Shown here: one piece after another, positions 47,227-56,041 of the stretch
Layout: each line of letters opens with the position of its first letter
Position numbering within the stretch: the first letter of the stretch is position 1
Assembly: GCA_012840125.1 (NCBI GenBank)
Contig: DULZ01000061.1
Location: forward strand, 26,810-90,809
DNA length: 64,000 bases
Reading direction: 5' to 3'
From: Clostridia bacterium
Lineage (GTDB): Bacteria > Bacillota > DULZ01
Translations under genes and position numbers: made by a program
The notes under the pieces: model-generated
Databases searched by the model: none
Seen by the model: only the letters and a program-made list of their open reading frames with translations
What the model was told of the DNA's origin: nothing

Positions 47227-47574
47227 ATGTCCTTGCACCCTAAATTGAGTTTGAACGCACTATGCCGGGAATGAGGAACTTCAACCGGTAATTCTTTTGT
47301 CCACGTAGTTGCAGTCATCTATCCGGCGGTCAAAAGATTTATTCAAGAAGGCCGGCAAATACTAAATATAAAAACCTCACCTCCCGATGTTGCCATTCCG
47401 GCCCGGAAGCATTATTATGAAACAAGTACGGCTACATTTACAGAAATGATTGTTCATAATTGCTGCGGCAGCTTTTACGGCACAGCCAGGGCGGCGGCAG
47501 TGCACCATGAAATCCGGGAAACCGAGGGTTTAAATCAATTTAGCAGAGGAGGAAATGGCATTGGAAGATAAAGG
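47227..47574 (+). pseudogene. Open stretch interrupted by one TGA; possible gene remnant or selenoprotein
   Basis: One frame is open for about 100 codons (47275-47574) with protein-like content: VVAVIYPAVKRFIQEG, ARKHYYETSTATF and NCCGSFYGTARAAA. The only stop to its left is TGA 47272-47274, beyond which the frame continues up to an ATG at 47227 without a ribosome site. Three readings are possible: a decayed gene, a selenocysteine-coding gene, or chance. I do not recognise the family and the end overlaps the start of ypmA. The rest of 47101-47554 shows nothing else. Confidence 0.25.
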
Positions 47575-47740
47575 CCAGGGAAAACTACAGTTAATTGCCG
47601 TGAAAACGGTGAATGCCTACGACGAGTTATATATCATCGTTGACTTTCTCAACAAAACACTGAAACAATACGGGTTGATGTTTGGCCTAACTAAGGACAC
47701 GGAGAACCAAAAAATGACCATCTCCGTTTACGAGGTTTAA
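47555..47740 (+). CDS. ypmA: YpmA-like small protein (DUF4264)
   Basis: A 61-residue protein. AVKTVNAYDELYIIVDFLNKTLK followed by LMFGLTKD and the end MTISVYEV match the short YpmA/DUF4264 family of Firmicutes. Function unknown. ATG 47555 follows GAGGAGG; a TTG two codons on is the alternative. Confidence 0.82.
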   Translation: MALEDKGQGKLQLIAVKTVNAYDELYIIVDFLNKTLKQYGLMFGLTKDTENQKMTISVYEV

Positions 47741-47780
47741 TTATGATCATGCAAAACTAAAGGTTTAGGTAGGTGCATAA

Positions 47781-48536
47781 ATGCTTATTCTGCTGACTAA
47801 CGATGACGGTATTCTGGCTCCCGGCATTCATGCACTACGGCAGGCTTTTGAACCGCTGGCGGAAGTAATCCTTGTTGCCCCCGACCGGGAGCGCAGTGCT
47901 ACCGGACACGGGATTACCATGCATAAACCTTTGCGGGTAGAAGACCACACTTTTGGCCGGTCCCAAGGATACGCGGTGTCGGGAACACCGGCTGATTGTG
48001 TGAAGCTGGCCTTAGAGCAGTTGTTGCCTGAAGAGCCTGACCTGGTAATCTCTGGCATTAACCGGGGAGCTAATCTAGGTACTGACGTCCTGTATTCCGG
48101 CACCGTGTCCGGGGCTTTGGAAGCCATTATTAATGGGATACCGGCCATGGCCGTATCGTTGGATATTCGCAACAAAGGCAACTATCACGTGGCCGCTGAG
48201 TTTGCTACGAAAATGGCTTCGTTCTTTGCCCAGCACCCAATGCCCACCAATACCCTCATCAACATCAATGTGCCTGATCTGGACAAAGCCGACATCAAAG
48301 GGATTAAGGTGGCAAAGCTGGGATTACGAAGATATATAGACTGTGTCGAAGAGAGAAAAGATCCCCGGGGGAAGAGCTATTACTGGCTGTCAGGTAAGCT
48401 ACAGGATGAATTGGAGCCCGAAACCGATGTCTGGGCGGTGAGCCAGGGCTATATCGCCTTAACCCCTGTACATTACGATCTCACCAACTACCATGCCCTG
48501 CCCGGCCTGCAAGAGCTGGCCGACCTTGCATGGTAA
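47781..48536 (+). CDS. surE: 5'-nucleotidase SurE
   Basis: A 251-residue SurE. It has the metal-site opening ILLTNDDGILAPGI, VAPDRERSATGHGIT, SGTPADCVKLAL, SGINRGANLGTDVLYSGTVSGA. It dephosphorylates nucleoside 5'-monophosphates. It ends one base before the end of the convergent flippase gene. Confidence 0.96.
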   Translation: MLILLTNDDGILAPGIHALRQAFEPLAEVILVAPDRERSATGHGITMHKPLRVEDHTFGRSQGYAVSGTPADCVKLALEQLLPEEPDLVISGINRGANLGTDVLYSGTVSGALEAIINGIPAMAVSLDIRNKGNYHVAAEFATKMASFFAQHPMPTNTLININVPDLDKADIKGIKVAKLGLRRYIDCVEERKDPRGKSYYWLSGKLQDELEPETDVWAVSQGYIALTPVHYDLTNYHALPGLQELADLAW

Positions 48537-48537
48537 G

Positions 48538-50040
48538 TTACTTGAAGCGAAAGTCCTGCCACCGCACTACTCTCAGGGCGAAGAGGGTTACCAGGTACAA
48601 GCCGCCTGAGGTGAAAACAAGCATCAACAAGTTGAAGGTGTTTTCCAGCAGGACAATGGACAAGGCCATAAGTGAGACAGCTGCCAGGGCTTGACCAAGC
48701 CAGTCTCGCCACTCTAAGTTGACAGGGATATTTCTCATAATGATTGCTATATTGAGAAAACAAGCCAGGGCCGCTCCGGCCACCACCCCCAATGCAGCAC
48801 CGGTGATGCCAAGGCTGGGAAGTCCTGTTAAGAAGTACGTAACACCTAACCCAATTCCGTTGCCAAGCAGGGAATTCAGCAACATTCTCCTCATCTGTCC
48901 CATACCGTAGAGCATTCCGGCCGTGGTCTGCTGCAAGTACAGAAAAACGCAGCCCGGAGCCAGCCATCTGAGGGGAACGGCTGCTTCCCTGTTGTTGAAG
49001 AATGCTTGGGTCAATGGTTCTGCCAGCAATAAAAACAAGACGGTAAAAGGCAAAGCGGTTAAGACAGTAATCTTAAAGGCTTGATTAACCCTTAGAGACA
49101 GGGCGCCGTAGTGCTTTTGCGCCAGGGCGGAAGCAATGACAGGCAGCAAAACGCTGCTTAGGGAGCCGGTAATCACCGTGGGGAAGTTTACTAATGACAT
49201 CGCCATACCCGAGAAAGCCCCGTAAATCTGCGTGGCTTGTTGAACCGTGGCTCCTGCCAACTGCAGCCGGTGCGGAATCATAATCGCTTTAGCGCTTAAC
49301 ATGAGGCTTGCCAGTATCCTTGCCAGAGTCACCGGCACGGATAAGGACCATAATTGCTTCAGCACCGAACTAATCTCCGCTATGTCTTTTGGATCGAAAA
49401 CGGAGACTTTTGGCCGGTTCGCCCAATAAAAGGACACCAGCACTAGCAAGCCGGCCATTTCACCCAGTACCACAGCCAATGCCAAAGCCCCGGCACCAAA
49501 CTCCAGGCCGTAGGGCAATAGCCAGGAGACCAGGGTCATGCCAATCACCAGCCTGACCATTTGCTCGACCAGCTGCCCCGCAGCCAAAGGTAACATGTGG
49601 TTGATGCCTTGAAAATACCCTCGTAGTACGGAACTTAACGAGACAAAAAAGATAGCGGGGATCAGGGCCATAAAGGGCCAGTACACCCTGGGATCACTAA
49701 AGGCCCAGGTAACGAACCAGGGAGCTCCGTACGTTAAGACGGAGGGTATAAGCATCCCTGTCAAGGCTAACAACAAAAGAGATATACTCATAATGGTATT
49801 CATTCTTTGCTGCTGGCTTTGGGCGCTGTTATCGGCAATGAGCTTGGCCACGGCCACTGGGATCCCAGCCGTAGTTAACACCAAAATCAAAGTTACCACC
49901 GGAAAAACCATTTCATACAGACCAATACCCTCAGCCCCAATCAGCCGGACCATATAGATTCTATAACCGAATCCGAGGACACGCGTTAAAACTGAGCCCA
50001 CCATTAAAATTAGTACGCCGCGGAAAAAACCTTGTTTCAT
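48538..50040 (-). CDS. SpoVB-like lipid/polysaccharide flippase (MOP superfamily)
   Basis: About 500 residues with some fourteen membrane helices. It opens with GVLILMVGSVLTRVLGFGYRIYMVRLIGAEGIGLYEM, typical of the stage V sporulation protein B / MurJ-related branch, followed by AGIPVAVAKLIA and LRGYFQGINHMLP. SpoVB family members move lipid-linked sugars for spore cortex or wall synthesis. Several paralogues are usual in sporulators, so spoVB itself is not certain. ATG 50040 follows GGTGGGGGC; the ATG at 50067 precedes that site. Confidence 0.85.
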   Translation of the reverse strand: MKQGFFRGVLILMVGSVLTRVLGFGYRIYMVRLIGAEGIGLYEMVFPVVTLILVLTTAGIPVAVAKLIADNSAQSQQQRMNTIMSISLLLLALTGMLIPSVLTYGAPWFVTWAFSDPRVYWPFMALIPAIFFVSLSSVLRGYFQGINHMLPLAAGQLVEQMVRLVIGMTLVSWLLPYGLEFGAGALALAVVLGEMAGLLVLVSFYWANRPKVSVFDPKDIAEISSVLKQLWSLSVPVTLARILASLMLSAKAIMIPHRLQLAGATVQQATQIYGAFSGMAMSLVNFPTVITGSLSSVLLPVIASALAQKHYGALSLRVNQAFKITVLTALPFTVLFLLLAEPLTQAFFNNREAAVPLRWLAPGCVFLYLQQTTAGMLYGMGQMRRMLLNSLLGNGIGLGVTYFLTGLPSLGITGAALGVVAGAALACFLNIAIIMRNIPVNLEWRDWLGQALAAVSLMALSIVLLENTFNLLMLVFTSGGLYLVTLFALRVVRWQDFRFK

Positions 50041-50309
50041 GGTACCAGCCCCCACCTTTCCTATCATATGCCGCCGATGGTTAAATTAGGATAGAGTGGG
50101 TAAAGCTGGGTATAAACTTAGGCAAGAACTGAAAAACTAATCCAAGAATTGCTGAAAGAATTACACGGACAATATTTATGGACAAACTTGTAAAGGAAAT
50201 ATTTTTTGTTTAAAAAGGATTTTGCTCTGTTTAGATTTAATAATACATATTAAACCACAACGACTGCTGGATGGTTTGAACCGTCAAGTAAAGGCAAAGG
50301 AGGACGCGC

Positions 50310-52352
50310 ATGAAAGTATTCACCACCGACAAAATCAAGAATATCGCCATTGTGGCCCATGGTGGTGCCGGAAAGACATCGCTGACCGAAGCGATGTTGT
50401 TCAACGCAGGGGTCACTAACCGCCTTGGGAAAGTAGACGATGGTAACACCGTAACAGACTATTTCCCGGAAGAAATTAAGCGTAAAATTACGATAAACAC
50501 TGCTGTCGCATCTCTCGTGTGGCAGGATCACAAGTTAAATATTCTTGATACGCCGGGCTACTCAGACTTCATCGGCGACGTCAAGAGCGCTCTACGGGTA
50601 GCAGACAGCTTGGTCATGACTGTTTGCGGCGTTTCCGGCGTAGAAGTGCAAACGGAAATTATCTGGGAATTTGCCGAAGAACAAAACATTCCCAAGTTTG
50701 TTTTTGTCAATAAAATGGACCGGGAAAACGCCAACTTTTACAGGGTACTGGACCAGCTGAAATCCCAGTTCAGCGGTTTGATCACCCCAATCCAACTGCC
50801 CATCGGAGCGGAAAGCAGTTTTAAAGGCGTAGTGGATCTCGTGGACATGAAAGCCATCGTCTTTGACAAGGGCGGCAAAGCCTCTACGGAAGAAATCCCC
50901 GCCGATCTCATGGATGAAGCCATGAGTTACCGCGAAAGCTTAATTGAAGCAGCAGCGGAAGGCGATGATGAACTCTTGATGAAATACCTGGAAGGTGAAG
51001 AACTGACTGCCGAGGAAATCCATTTTGGCTTGCGGAATGGGGTAAAAGCCAACAAAATTATTCCAGTCCTCTGCGGTTCAGCCCTGCACAACATCGGCAT
51101 TACACCGTTAATGGACCGGTTGGTGGACCTGGCACCGGCTCCCAATGAGAGCGAAGCCAAAGACCGGAAAGTTGACGCAGACACCTTGTCTGCTTTAACC
51201 TTTAAGACTTTAAGTGACCCTTATGTCGGCAAACTGAGCTTTTTCCGAGTGTTTTCCGGTACCATGAAATCTGACAGCGTGGTTTACAACACTGCCAAGA
51301 ACGCAGATGAGAAAATCGGGCAAATCTATGTCATGCAAGGGAAGAACCAACTGCCCGTACCGGAAGTGCACGCCGGGGACATTGCGGCTCTGACCAAACT
51401 CCAAACCACCGGCACCGGCGACACTTTAGCCGAAAAGGGTAACCCCATCGTTTTGACAGGCATCGAATTCCCAACGCCGAACTTATCGGTAGCTATCCAA
51501 CCTAAGAGCAAGGGTGATGAAGACAAATTGGGGACGGCCATTGCCAGGTTGCTGGATGAAGATCCAACCCTAAAATTCACAAAAAGTGTGGAGACCAACC
51601 AGTCCGTATTAACCGGTATGGGCGAAATGCACCTGGACATCATCATTGAAAGGCTGAAGAGCAAGTTCGGCGTAGAAGTAGAGCAGATTCCCTTGAAAAT
51701 ACCCTACCGGGAAACCATTAAAGGCAAAGCCACCAGAGTGGAAGGAAAACACAAGAAGCAAACCGGTGGCCATGGACAGTACGGCCATGTGTTTATCGAC
51801 ATGGAACCCCTGGCCGATAACGAATTCGAGTTTGCCGAGACCGTTTTCGGCGGCGCTGTTCCTAGGAACTACTTCCCGGCCGTGGAAAAGGGTATTAGAG
51901 AGGCCATGGCGGAAGGTGTACTAGCCGGATACCCGGTTACTAATATCAAGGTCACATTAACCGACGGTTCATATCACCCGGTTGATTCTTCCGAACTGGC
52001 CTTTAAGATTGCGGCAGGCCTGGCCTTCAGGAAAGCGATGGAACAAGCAAAACCGGTGTTATTGGAGCCCATCTTAAACGTTGAAGTGAGAGTACCGGAA
52101 CAGTTCATGGGCGACATTATGGGTGACCTAAACGTTAAACGGGGGCGCATCCTGGGCATGGAACGGGACGGCAATAAACAGGTCATCAAAGCCCTGGTGC
52201 CTTACGCTGAAATGCACCGGTATGCCATCGATCTCAAATCCATGACTCAGGGAAGGGGCAGCTTTACCACCGAATTCTACGGTTACGAAGAGGTACCGGC
52301 CAATATTGCTGAGAAAATTATTGAAGCTGCCAAGGCCGCTAAGAACAATTAG
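50310..52352 (+). CDS. fusA2: EF-G-like translation GTPase (second type)
   Basis: A 680-residue GTPase with the five-domain EF-G layout. The P-loop is AHGGAGKTSL instead of AHIDAGKTT, switch I has EEIKRKITI in place of ERGITI, then DTPGYSDF and NKMD. This is the EF-G II group whose members differ from the main translocase. The role is unclear (ribosome recycling or stress in other bacteria). No rps or tuf genes are near, in line with a non-housekeeping copy. Ribosome site AAAGGAGG. A terminator follows. Confidence 0.88.
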   Translation: MKVFTTDKIKNIAIVAHGGAGKTSLTEAMLFNAGVTNRLGKVDDGNTVTDYFPEEIKRKITINTAVASLVWQDHKLNILDTPGYSDFIGDVKSALRVADSLVMTVCGVSGVEVQTEIIWEFAEEQNIPKFVFVNKMDRENANFYRVLDQLKSQFSGLITPIQLPIGAESSFKGVVDLVDMKAIVFDKGGKASTEEIPADLMDEAMSYRESLIEAAAEGDDELLMKYLEGEELTAEEIHFGLRNGVKANKIIPVLCGSALHNIGITPLMDRLVDLAPAPNESEAKDRKVDADTLSALTFKTLSDPYVGKLSFFRVFSGTMKSDSVVYNTAKNADEKIGQIYVMQGKNQLPVPEVHAGDIAALTKLQTTGTGDTLAEKGNPIVLTGIEFPTPNLSVAIQPKSKGDEDKLGTAIARLLDEDPTLKFTKSVETNQSVLTGMGEMHLDIIIERLKSKFGVEVEQIPLKIPYRETIKGKATRVEGKHKKQTGGHGQYGHVFIDMEPLADNEFEFAETVFGGAVPRNYFPAVEKGIREAMAEGVLAGYPVTNIKVTLTDGSYHPVDSSELAFKIAAGLAFRKAMEQAKPVLLEPILNVEVRVPEQFMGDIMGDLNVKRGRILGMERDGNKQVIKALVPYAEMHRYAIDLKSMTQGRGSFTTEFYGYEEVPANIAEKIIEAAKAAKNN

Positions 52353-52358
52353 ATTGCA

Positions 52359-52396
52359 TCAAGAAAACCCTACATCCCAGTAGGGTTTTCTTGTAG
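52359..52396 (+). terminator. Terminator of the EF-G-like gene
   Basis: AAGAAAACCCTAC pairs with GTAGGGTTTTCTT around a short loop. Confidence 0.85.
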
Positions 52397-52466
52397 CCTT
52401 ACCTTGACATCCCGGCAAATATTCATTATACTGCAACACAAGAATGCAAAAGGAAGGTTGTCACCA

Positions 52467-53138
52467 GTGAACCAGCATCACCAGTCACCACCGACCTATC
52501 GAAAGCAAACATCCATCATTGAATTTAGCCCCTCAGACCGGCAAGAGGGACCTGGCATATTCTTTGTCGTGTCAGGTCCTTCCGGGGTCGGGAAAAACAC
52601 CCTGCTGAATTTTGCTTTAAACAAGGTCAAAGGGATTTACTACTTACCTTCGTTAACGACCAGACCCCTTAGACCCATGGAGAGCCAGGGAAACCCGTAT
52701 TTTTTTGTCAGCGTAGAAGAATTCGAATCCATGATTAACGAGAATATGTTTCTCGAGTGGAAGAGGATCCATAACGGCAACTATTATGGGACCCACTTGC
52801 CAACCATACTCTATGCCTTGCACAACGGCTTTGACCTGGCCACCGATATGGATGTCCTGGGCTGCCAGGACGTCAGGCAGCGGTTTCCTGACAATGTGGT
52901 GTCTATTTTCATTGCTCCCCCAAGTATAGAAGAGCTGGCACTGCGCCTGAGCAAGAGAGATAAAAACCCGGAAGTCGCCAAAGAAAGGTTGGCCCGGGTT
53001 GAAATGGAAATGTCTCACATGCCCCATTACCAATATGTCGTCATTAACGATGAGTTGGAAAGGGCAGGGGAAGAGCTGGCCGGTATCTTCAGGCATCATC
53101 GCCTTCACCGGCATGTTTCCTTTCCGAAAAAGGGTTGA
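52467..53138 (+). CDS. Guanylate kinase-like protein
   Basis: About 223 residues. After a 30-residue extension comes the kinase fold with SGPSGVGKNTLL (Asn in place of the usual Ser/Thr), TTRPLRPMESQGNPYFFVSVEEFE, EWKRIHNGNYYGTHL and IFIAPPSIEELALRL. The GMP-binding region is recognisable but altered. It may be a paralogue rather than the main gmk. GTG 52467 with GGAAGG upstream is preferred; the ATG-less extension to 52404 lacks support. The stop codon lies inside the -35 box of tRNA-Trp. Confidence 0.8.
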   Translation: MNQHHQSPPTYRKQTSIIEFSPSDRQEGPGIFFVVSGPSGVGKNTLLNFALNKVKGIYYLPSLTTRPLRPMESQGNPYFFVSVEEFESMINENMFLEWKRIHNGNYYGTHLPTILYALHNGFDLATDMDVLGCQDVRQRFPDNVVSIFIAPPSIEELALRLSKRDKNPEVAKERLARVEMEMSHMPHYQYVVINDELERAGEELAGIFRHHRLHRHVSFPKKG

Positions 53139-53163
53139 CAATGTTTTGTTAAGCAGTTATAAT
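53135..53163 (+). promoter_or_regulatory. Promoter of tRNA-Trp
   Basis: TTGACA 53135-53140, 17-base spacer, TATAAT 53158-53163; the -35 overlaps the preceding stop codon. Confidence 0.9.
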
Positions 53164-53177
53164 GTAAACTGCGTCGA

Positions 53178-53253
53178 AGGGGAGTAGCTCAATTGGTAGA
53201 GCATCGGTCTCCAAAACCGAGAGTTGCGGGTTCAAGTCCTGTCTCCCCTGCCA
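53178..53253 (+). tRNA. tRNA-Trp (CCA)
   Basis: Acceptor AGGGGAG / CTCCCCT (one weak pair), G and encoded CCA. Anticodon stem CGGT/ACCG with loop containing CCA. Confidence 0.95.
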
Positions 53254-53257
53254 TAAG

Positions 53258-53298
53258 AAGAGCCGGTAACTGTGATAGTTGCCGGCTCTTTTTATTTT
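53258..53298 (+). terminator. Terminator of tRNA-Trp
   Basis: AAGAGCCGGTAACT pairs with AGTTGCCGGCTCTT (one G-T pair); TTTTATTTT follows. Confidence 0.88.
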
Positions 53299-53481
53299 GG
53301 CGGCACCTTACCGGAAAAAAAATTACAAAATTCTTTTTAAAAAAGAAGGAAAATCTTATTCGATGCAGAATATAGTGTAATAAAAATATTACAAATTTAT
53401 TTCTAATGTATTTTCAAATTCTTGTGAAGGTTAGCGCCTTCATAAAACTTAACAAAAGACGACGCATCCGTCAAGTCCAGA

Positions 53482-53546
53482 GACTATGAGTCCAGAGGCC
53501 AGCGGATTTACCTTAGAGCTGGCCTGGGTATTAGGCCAGTTTTTTC
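53482..53546 (+). promoter_or_regulatory. Attenuator-like leader of mini zinc-ribbon gene 1
   Basis: A mini-hairpin GACT 482-485 / AGTC 489-492 (three-base loop; all numbers +53000) is followed three bases on by arm A AGGCCAGC 496-503. Arm B GCTGGCCT 518-525 can pair with A, or its last seven bases with arm C AGGCCAG 533-539, which is followed by seven T. A-B and B-C are mutually exclusive, the logic of a transcription attenuator. The ligand or factor is unknown. The wider stretch 53299-53682 has no gene; GAAGG/CCTTC at about 53425-53441 forms a further small hairpin. Confidence 0.7.
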
Positions 53547-53682
53547 ATGGGCAAAAATGTGCTGGTCCGAACAAACGCAAGAAAAGGGGGGAGGCTCATT
53601 AATCTTGACATGCGGGCTTATGTTTCCCATGCTCCGGGATGTACGTCTGTTCTAGATAACTATATGTTGGAAGGTGTGATTA

Positions 53683-53832
53683 ATGGAAGACCTGCTATGC
53701 TGCTGTGAAAAGCTGATTTGTCAAATTGACGGCGATAACATTATCATCAAGTGCCGGTATTGTAAACGGGTAATATTGATTCGCACAAAAGGTATTATCA
53801 ATCATTTAGGTTGTGAAACGGCCTTACTGTAA
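53683..53832 (+). CDS. Mini zinc-ribbon protein 1 (Com-like)
   Basis: A 49-residue protein from ATG 53683 with GGAAGGTG upstream. It contains an N-terminal CCC, a QIDGDNIIIKC strand pair, and CRYCKR, then IRTKG. This is the pattern of a one-knuckle zinc ribbon and is like the Mu Com translational regulator family. It shares QI(D/E)G-x3-IIKCR-x-CKR and (R/K)TKG with the genes at 56042 and 56429, so the three are paralogues. It lies 44 bases before the first cytochrome gene. Function unknown. Confidence 0.75.
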   Translation: MEDLLCCCEKLICQIDGDNIIIKCRYCKRVILIRTKGIINHLGCETALL

Positions 53833-53876
53833 GAAGATAGACAAATCAAGTAAGGTTTTGAAGGGGTGTAAAACCG

Positions 53877-54713
53877 ATGTCCTGCCATGGTTTGAGAGTT
53901 CAATCAAAACATATCCTGGTGCTTTGTATCTGCGCGTTCATGCTGGTATGCTTGAGTCTTTTTGCTACCGGTGCTTTCGCGGCGTCCGCTAATAATGAAC
54001 AATGCCTGCAATGCCACGGCAACCCGGATTTCAAAATCGAAAAAGACGGGGTCACCAAATCCCTGTATGTTGACGGCGAGGCTTGGAAAAACTCAGCTCA
54101 TAGCTTTGCTACCTGCAACTCGTGCCACCCGGGCACGGAGGCTTTTCCCCATAACAAAACAGCAGCCGTCATGCCCGATAGTTGCAGCACCTGTCATCCC
54201 AACGAAGTAGCGGAATACAAGAAGAGCGATCACGCGCAGGGATTTGCCAGCTGTGTAGACTGTCACGGTGATATGCACACCGGACAAAGCCAGAAAGACA
54301 TGCCTGTAGCCAGGAAACTCCAGAATCATGTGGAAACATGCGGCCAATGTCACGAAGGAAGGATCATGGAAAGCTACCAGGAGAGCTTCCATGGAAAAGC
54401 CGTATCTCTTGGTGGAACCAATGTACCATCGTGTGTCACGTGCCACGGTGCACACGCCGTGACCGGCCCGGATGATCCTGCTTCCCCTGTAGCCAAGGCC
54501 AATATTCCTAATACCTGCGCCACATGCCACCCGGAACCGCAGGCTAACATGGCCGCCGGTACGGAGCATTTCGTCCTCGATAGGGAAGGCCCGGGCAAAC
54601 CCATGTTCTATACCTTCAAGTTCTTTACCTGGCTGACCATTATCACGATTACTCTGTTGATCATCCATATTGAGTTGGAACTGTTCCGCCGTCTGCGTAA
54701 CCTGAAAAAATAA
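53877..54713 (+). CDS. Membrane-anchored seven-heme cytochrome c
   Basis: A 278-residue protein with an N-terminal signal sequence (about 12-36, ending GAFAAS) and a C-terminal membrane helix (about 248-268). Seven CXXCH motifs are present: CLQCH, CNSCH, CSTCH, CVDCH, CGQCH, CVTCH and CATCH. The bulk would lie outside the membrane. It is followed at once by a cytochrome b gene, so the pair probably links the quinone pool to outside electron acceptors or donors. A related protein is at 56945-57880. Confidence 0.93.
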   Translation: MSCHGLRVQSKHILVLCICAFMLVCLSLFATGAFAASANNEQCLQCHGNPDFKIEKDGVTKSLYVDGEAWKNSAHSFATCNSCHPGTEAFPHNKTAAVMPDSCSTCHPNEVAEYKKSDHAQGFASCVDCHGDMHTGQSQKDMPVARKLQNHVETCGQCHEGRIMESYQESFHGKAVSLGGTNVPSCVTCHGAHAVTGPDDPASPVAKANIPNTCATCHPEPQANMAAGTEHFVLDREGPGKPMFYTFKFFTWLTIITITLLIIHIELELFRRLRNLKK

Positions 54714-54744
54714 AACCGGTGATTGACATTAGGAGGTGGGTTCA

Positions 54745-55476
54745 ATGGCTCATGGAAAACCGGAAAAAACCTTTCAACGTTTTAATATTCACCAAAGAAT
54801 TCAACATATCATGATGTTTACCAGTTTTATCGCCTTGTCTATTACGGGACTGCCGATCAAATACAATACCACCGAATGGGCGAAAACAATTACGGCCATG
54901 TTTGGCGGTTTTGACAACATGTTTCTGGTGCACAAAATCGGCGCGGTAGTAATGCTGGCCAGCTCTGTGTATCATTTGATTTACTTGATTATCTACCCGC
55001 TGGTCACCAAGAAACTATCTTTCGCCGCCGTGCCCAGTCCCAAAGACGTGAAAGATTTGTTCCAGAACATACGGTATTTCTTAGGACTAACCAAAGAACC
55101 GCCGAAGTTTGACCGGTACTCCTATAAAGAAAAGTTCGACTATTGGGCTGTGTTTTGGGGTATGGTCATTATGGGTGGCTCCGGTCTGATGCTGTGGTTC
55201 CCGCACATTGCCACGAGATATTTTCCCAGGTGGGTTATCGATTGCGCCCAGTATGCCCACAGCGATGAAGCCATGCTGGCCATTCTGGCTATCTTCATTT
55301 GGCACTTTTACAATGTTCACTTCAGCCCGACATTTTTCCCCGGCAGCTTGGTGTGGTTTCATGGCAAACTGACCAGGAAACTGATGAAACATGAGCACCC
55401 CCTGGAATTAGAGCGATTGGAGAACCAGCTACCGAACCACAACCAACCGCCTGCCAATAAGACCCATCATGTTTAG
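54745..55476 (+). CDS. Cytochrome b-type membrane subunit 1
   Basis: A 243-residue protein with four membrane helices of the thiosulfate-reductase / formate-dehydrogenase type cytochrome b group. Candidate heme ligands are the His in FNIHQRIQHIMM, LVHKIGAVV, and the IWHFYNVHFSP helix. ATG 54745 follows AGGAGG. It is 51% or so shared in pattern with the second copy at 57894 by eye (for example YSYxEKFxYWAVFWG and WFP), though it lacks that protein's last 35 residues; a separate small gene follows instead. Confidence 0.88.
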   Translation: MAHGKPEKTFQRFNIHQRIQHIMMFTSFIALSITGLPIKYNTTEWAKTITAMFGGFDNMFLVHKIGAVVMLASSVYHLIYLIIYPLVTKKLSFAAVPSPKDVKDLFQNIRYFLGLTKEPPKFDRYSYKEKFDYWAVFWGMVIMGGSGLMLWFPHIATRYFPRWVIDCAQYAHSDEAMLAILAIFIWHFYNVHFSPTFFPGSLVWFHGKLTRKLMKHEHPLELERLENQLPNHNQPPANKTHHV

Positions 55477-55486
55477 GGGGGATAGC

Positions 55487-55597
55487 ATGAGCAGCAAGTT
55501 CGAAAAAAGCAAAGGCCTGATGGTGGTAGAGATGATCATTTATGCAGCAGTACTGGTCTGGTTCTTAAAATCATTTCTCCCACTGGGGCTGATGTAA
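55487..55597 (+). CDS. Single-span membrane peptide
   Basis: A 36-residue peptide from ATG 55487 after GGGGGGAT. It begins with a charged stretch (SSKFEKSKG) and is otherwise one membrane helix, VVEMIIYAAVLVWFLKSFLP. It matches in layout the fused C-terminal helix of the second cytochrome b (ARSKILIYGELVFFLGLFAYLL), so it is probably the separate form of that segment. Too short for usual gene finding. Confidence 0.65.
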   Translation: MSSKFEKSKGLMVVEMIIYAAVLVWFLKSFLPLGLM

Positions 55598-55846
55598 ACG
55601 GGCAAAGCGGGGCATATTCACGGTGAGTATGCCCCGTTTGATCCAAGCTATAATAAATTGGTCAGATTCGCAATTTTTTTGCTATTTTTTTTAAATATTT
55701 TTTTTACTTTAGCAGGAAATGCCTAAATGAGGTCGAATATATATAACCAAAACATAGAGGCGCTATAGGACAAAGTGAAAGTTCGAACATATGTAATCTT
55801 TTAAACCGCCAGCGATATTCACAAAATAAATAAACAAGGCAAACAA

Positions 55847-55922
55847 GACCGAGTCAAAAGGCTGAGTCATCCAATAATCTAGATTTTCACTTGGAGCCAG
55901 TCTTTTGCGACTGGCTTTTTTG
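55847..55922 (+). promoter_or_regulatory. Attenuator-like leader of mini zinc-ribbon gene 2
   Basis: A short hairpin GAC/GTC with three-base loop at 55847-55855, then AGGCTGAGTCATCC, and a terminator with GCCAGTC 55896-55902 against GACTGGC 55909-55915 plus six T. The order is as in leader 1, but the competing pairing is weak here. The wider stretch 55598-56041 has no gene; a GC-rich hairpin GGGGAACAGTAACCCC lies at about 55944-55959. Confidence 0.55.
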
Positions 55923-56041
55923 CTACAGCTGGTGAGAAGGCTAGGGGAACAGTAACCCCGCTTTCTCCAAATCAAGTATGGAGCGCCGAAGAAGCCTTTG
56001 ACAACCACTGAAACGTCTCTAAACAAAGGAGGGGTGGGGGC

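Noticed and set aside
53604..53632. TTGACA followed 17 bases later by CATGCT as an extra promoter for zinc-ribbon gene 1
   Set aside because: The -10 is weak and the leader with its attenuator lies upstream, so I could not decide; left out of the annotation.
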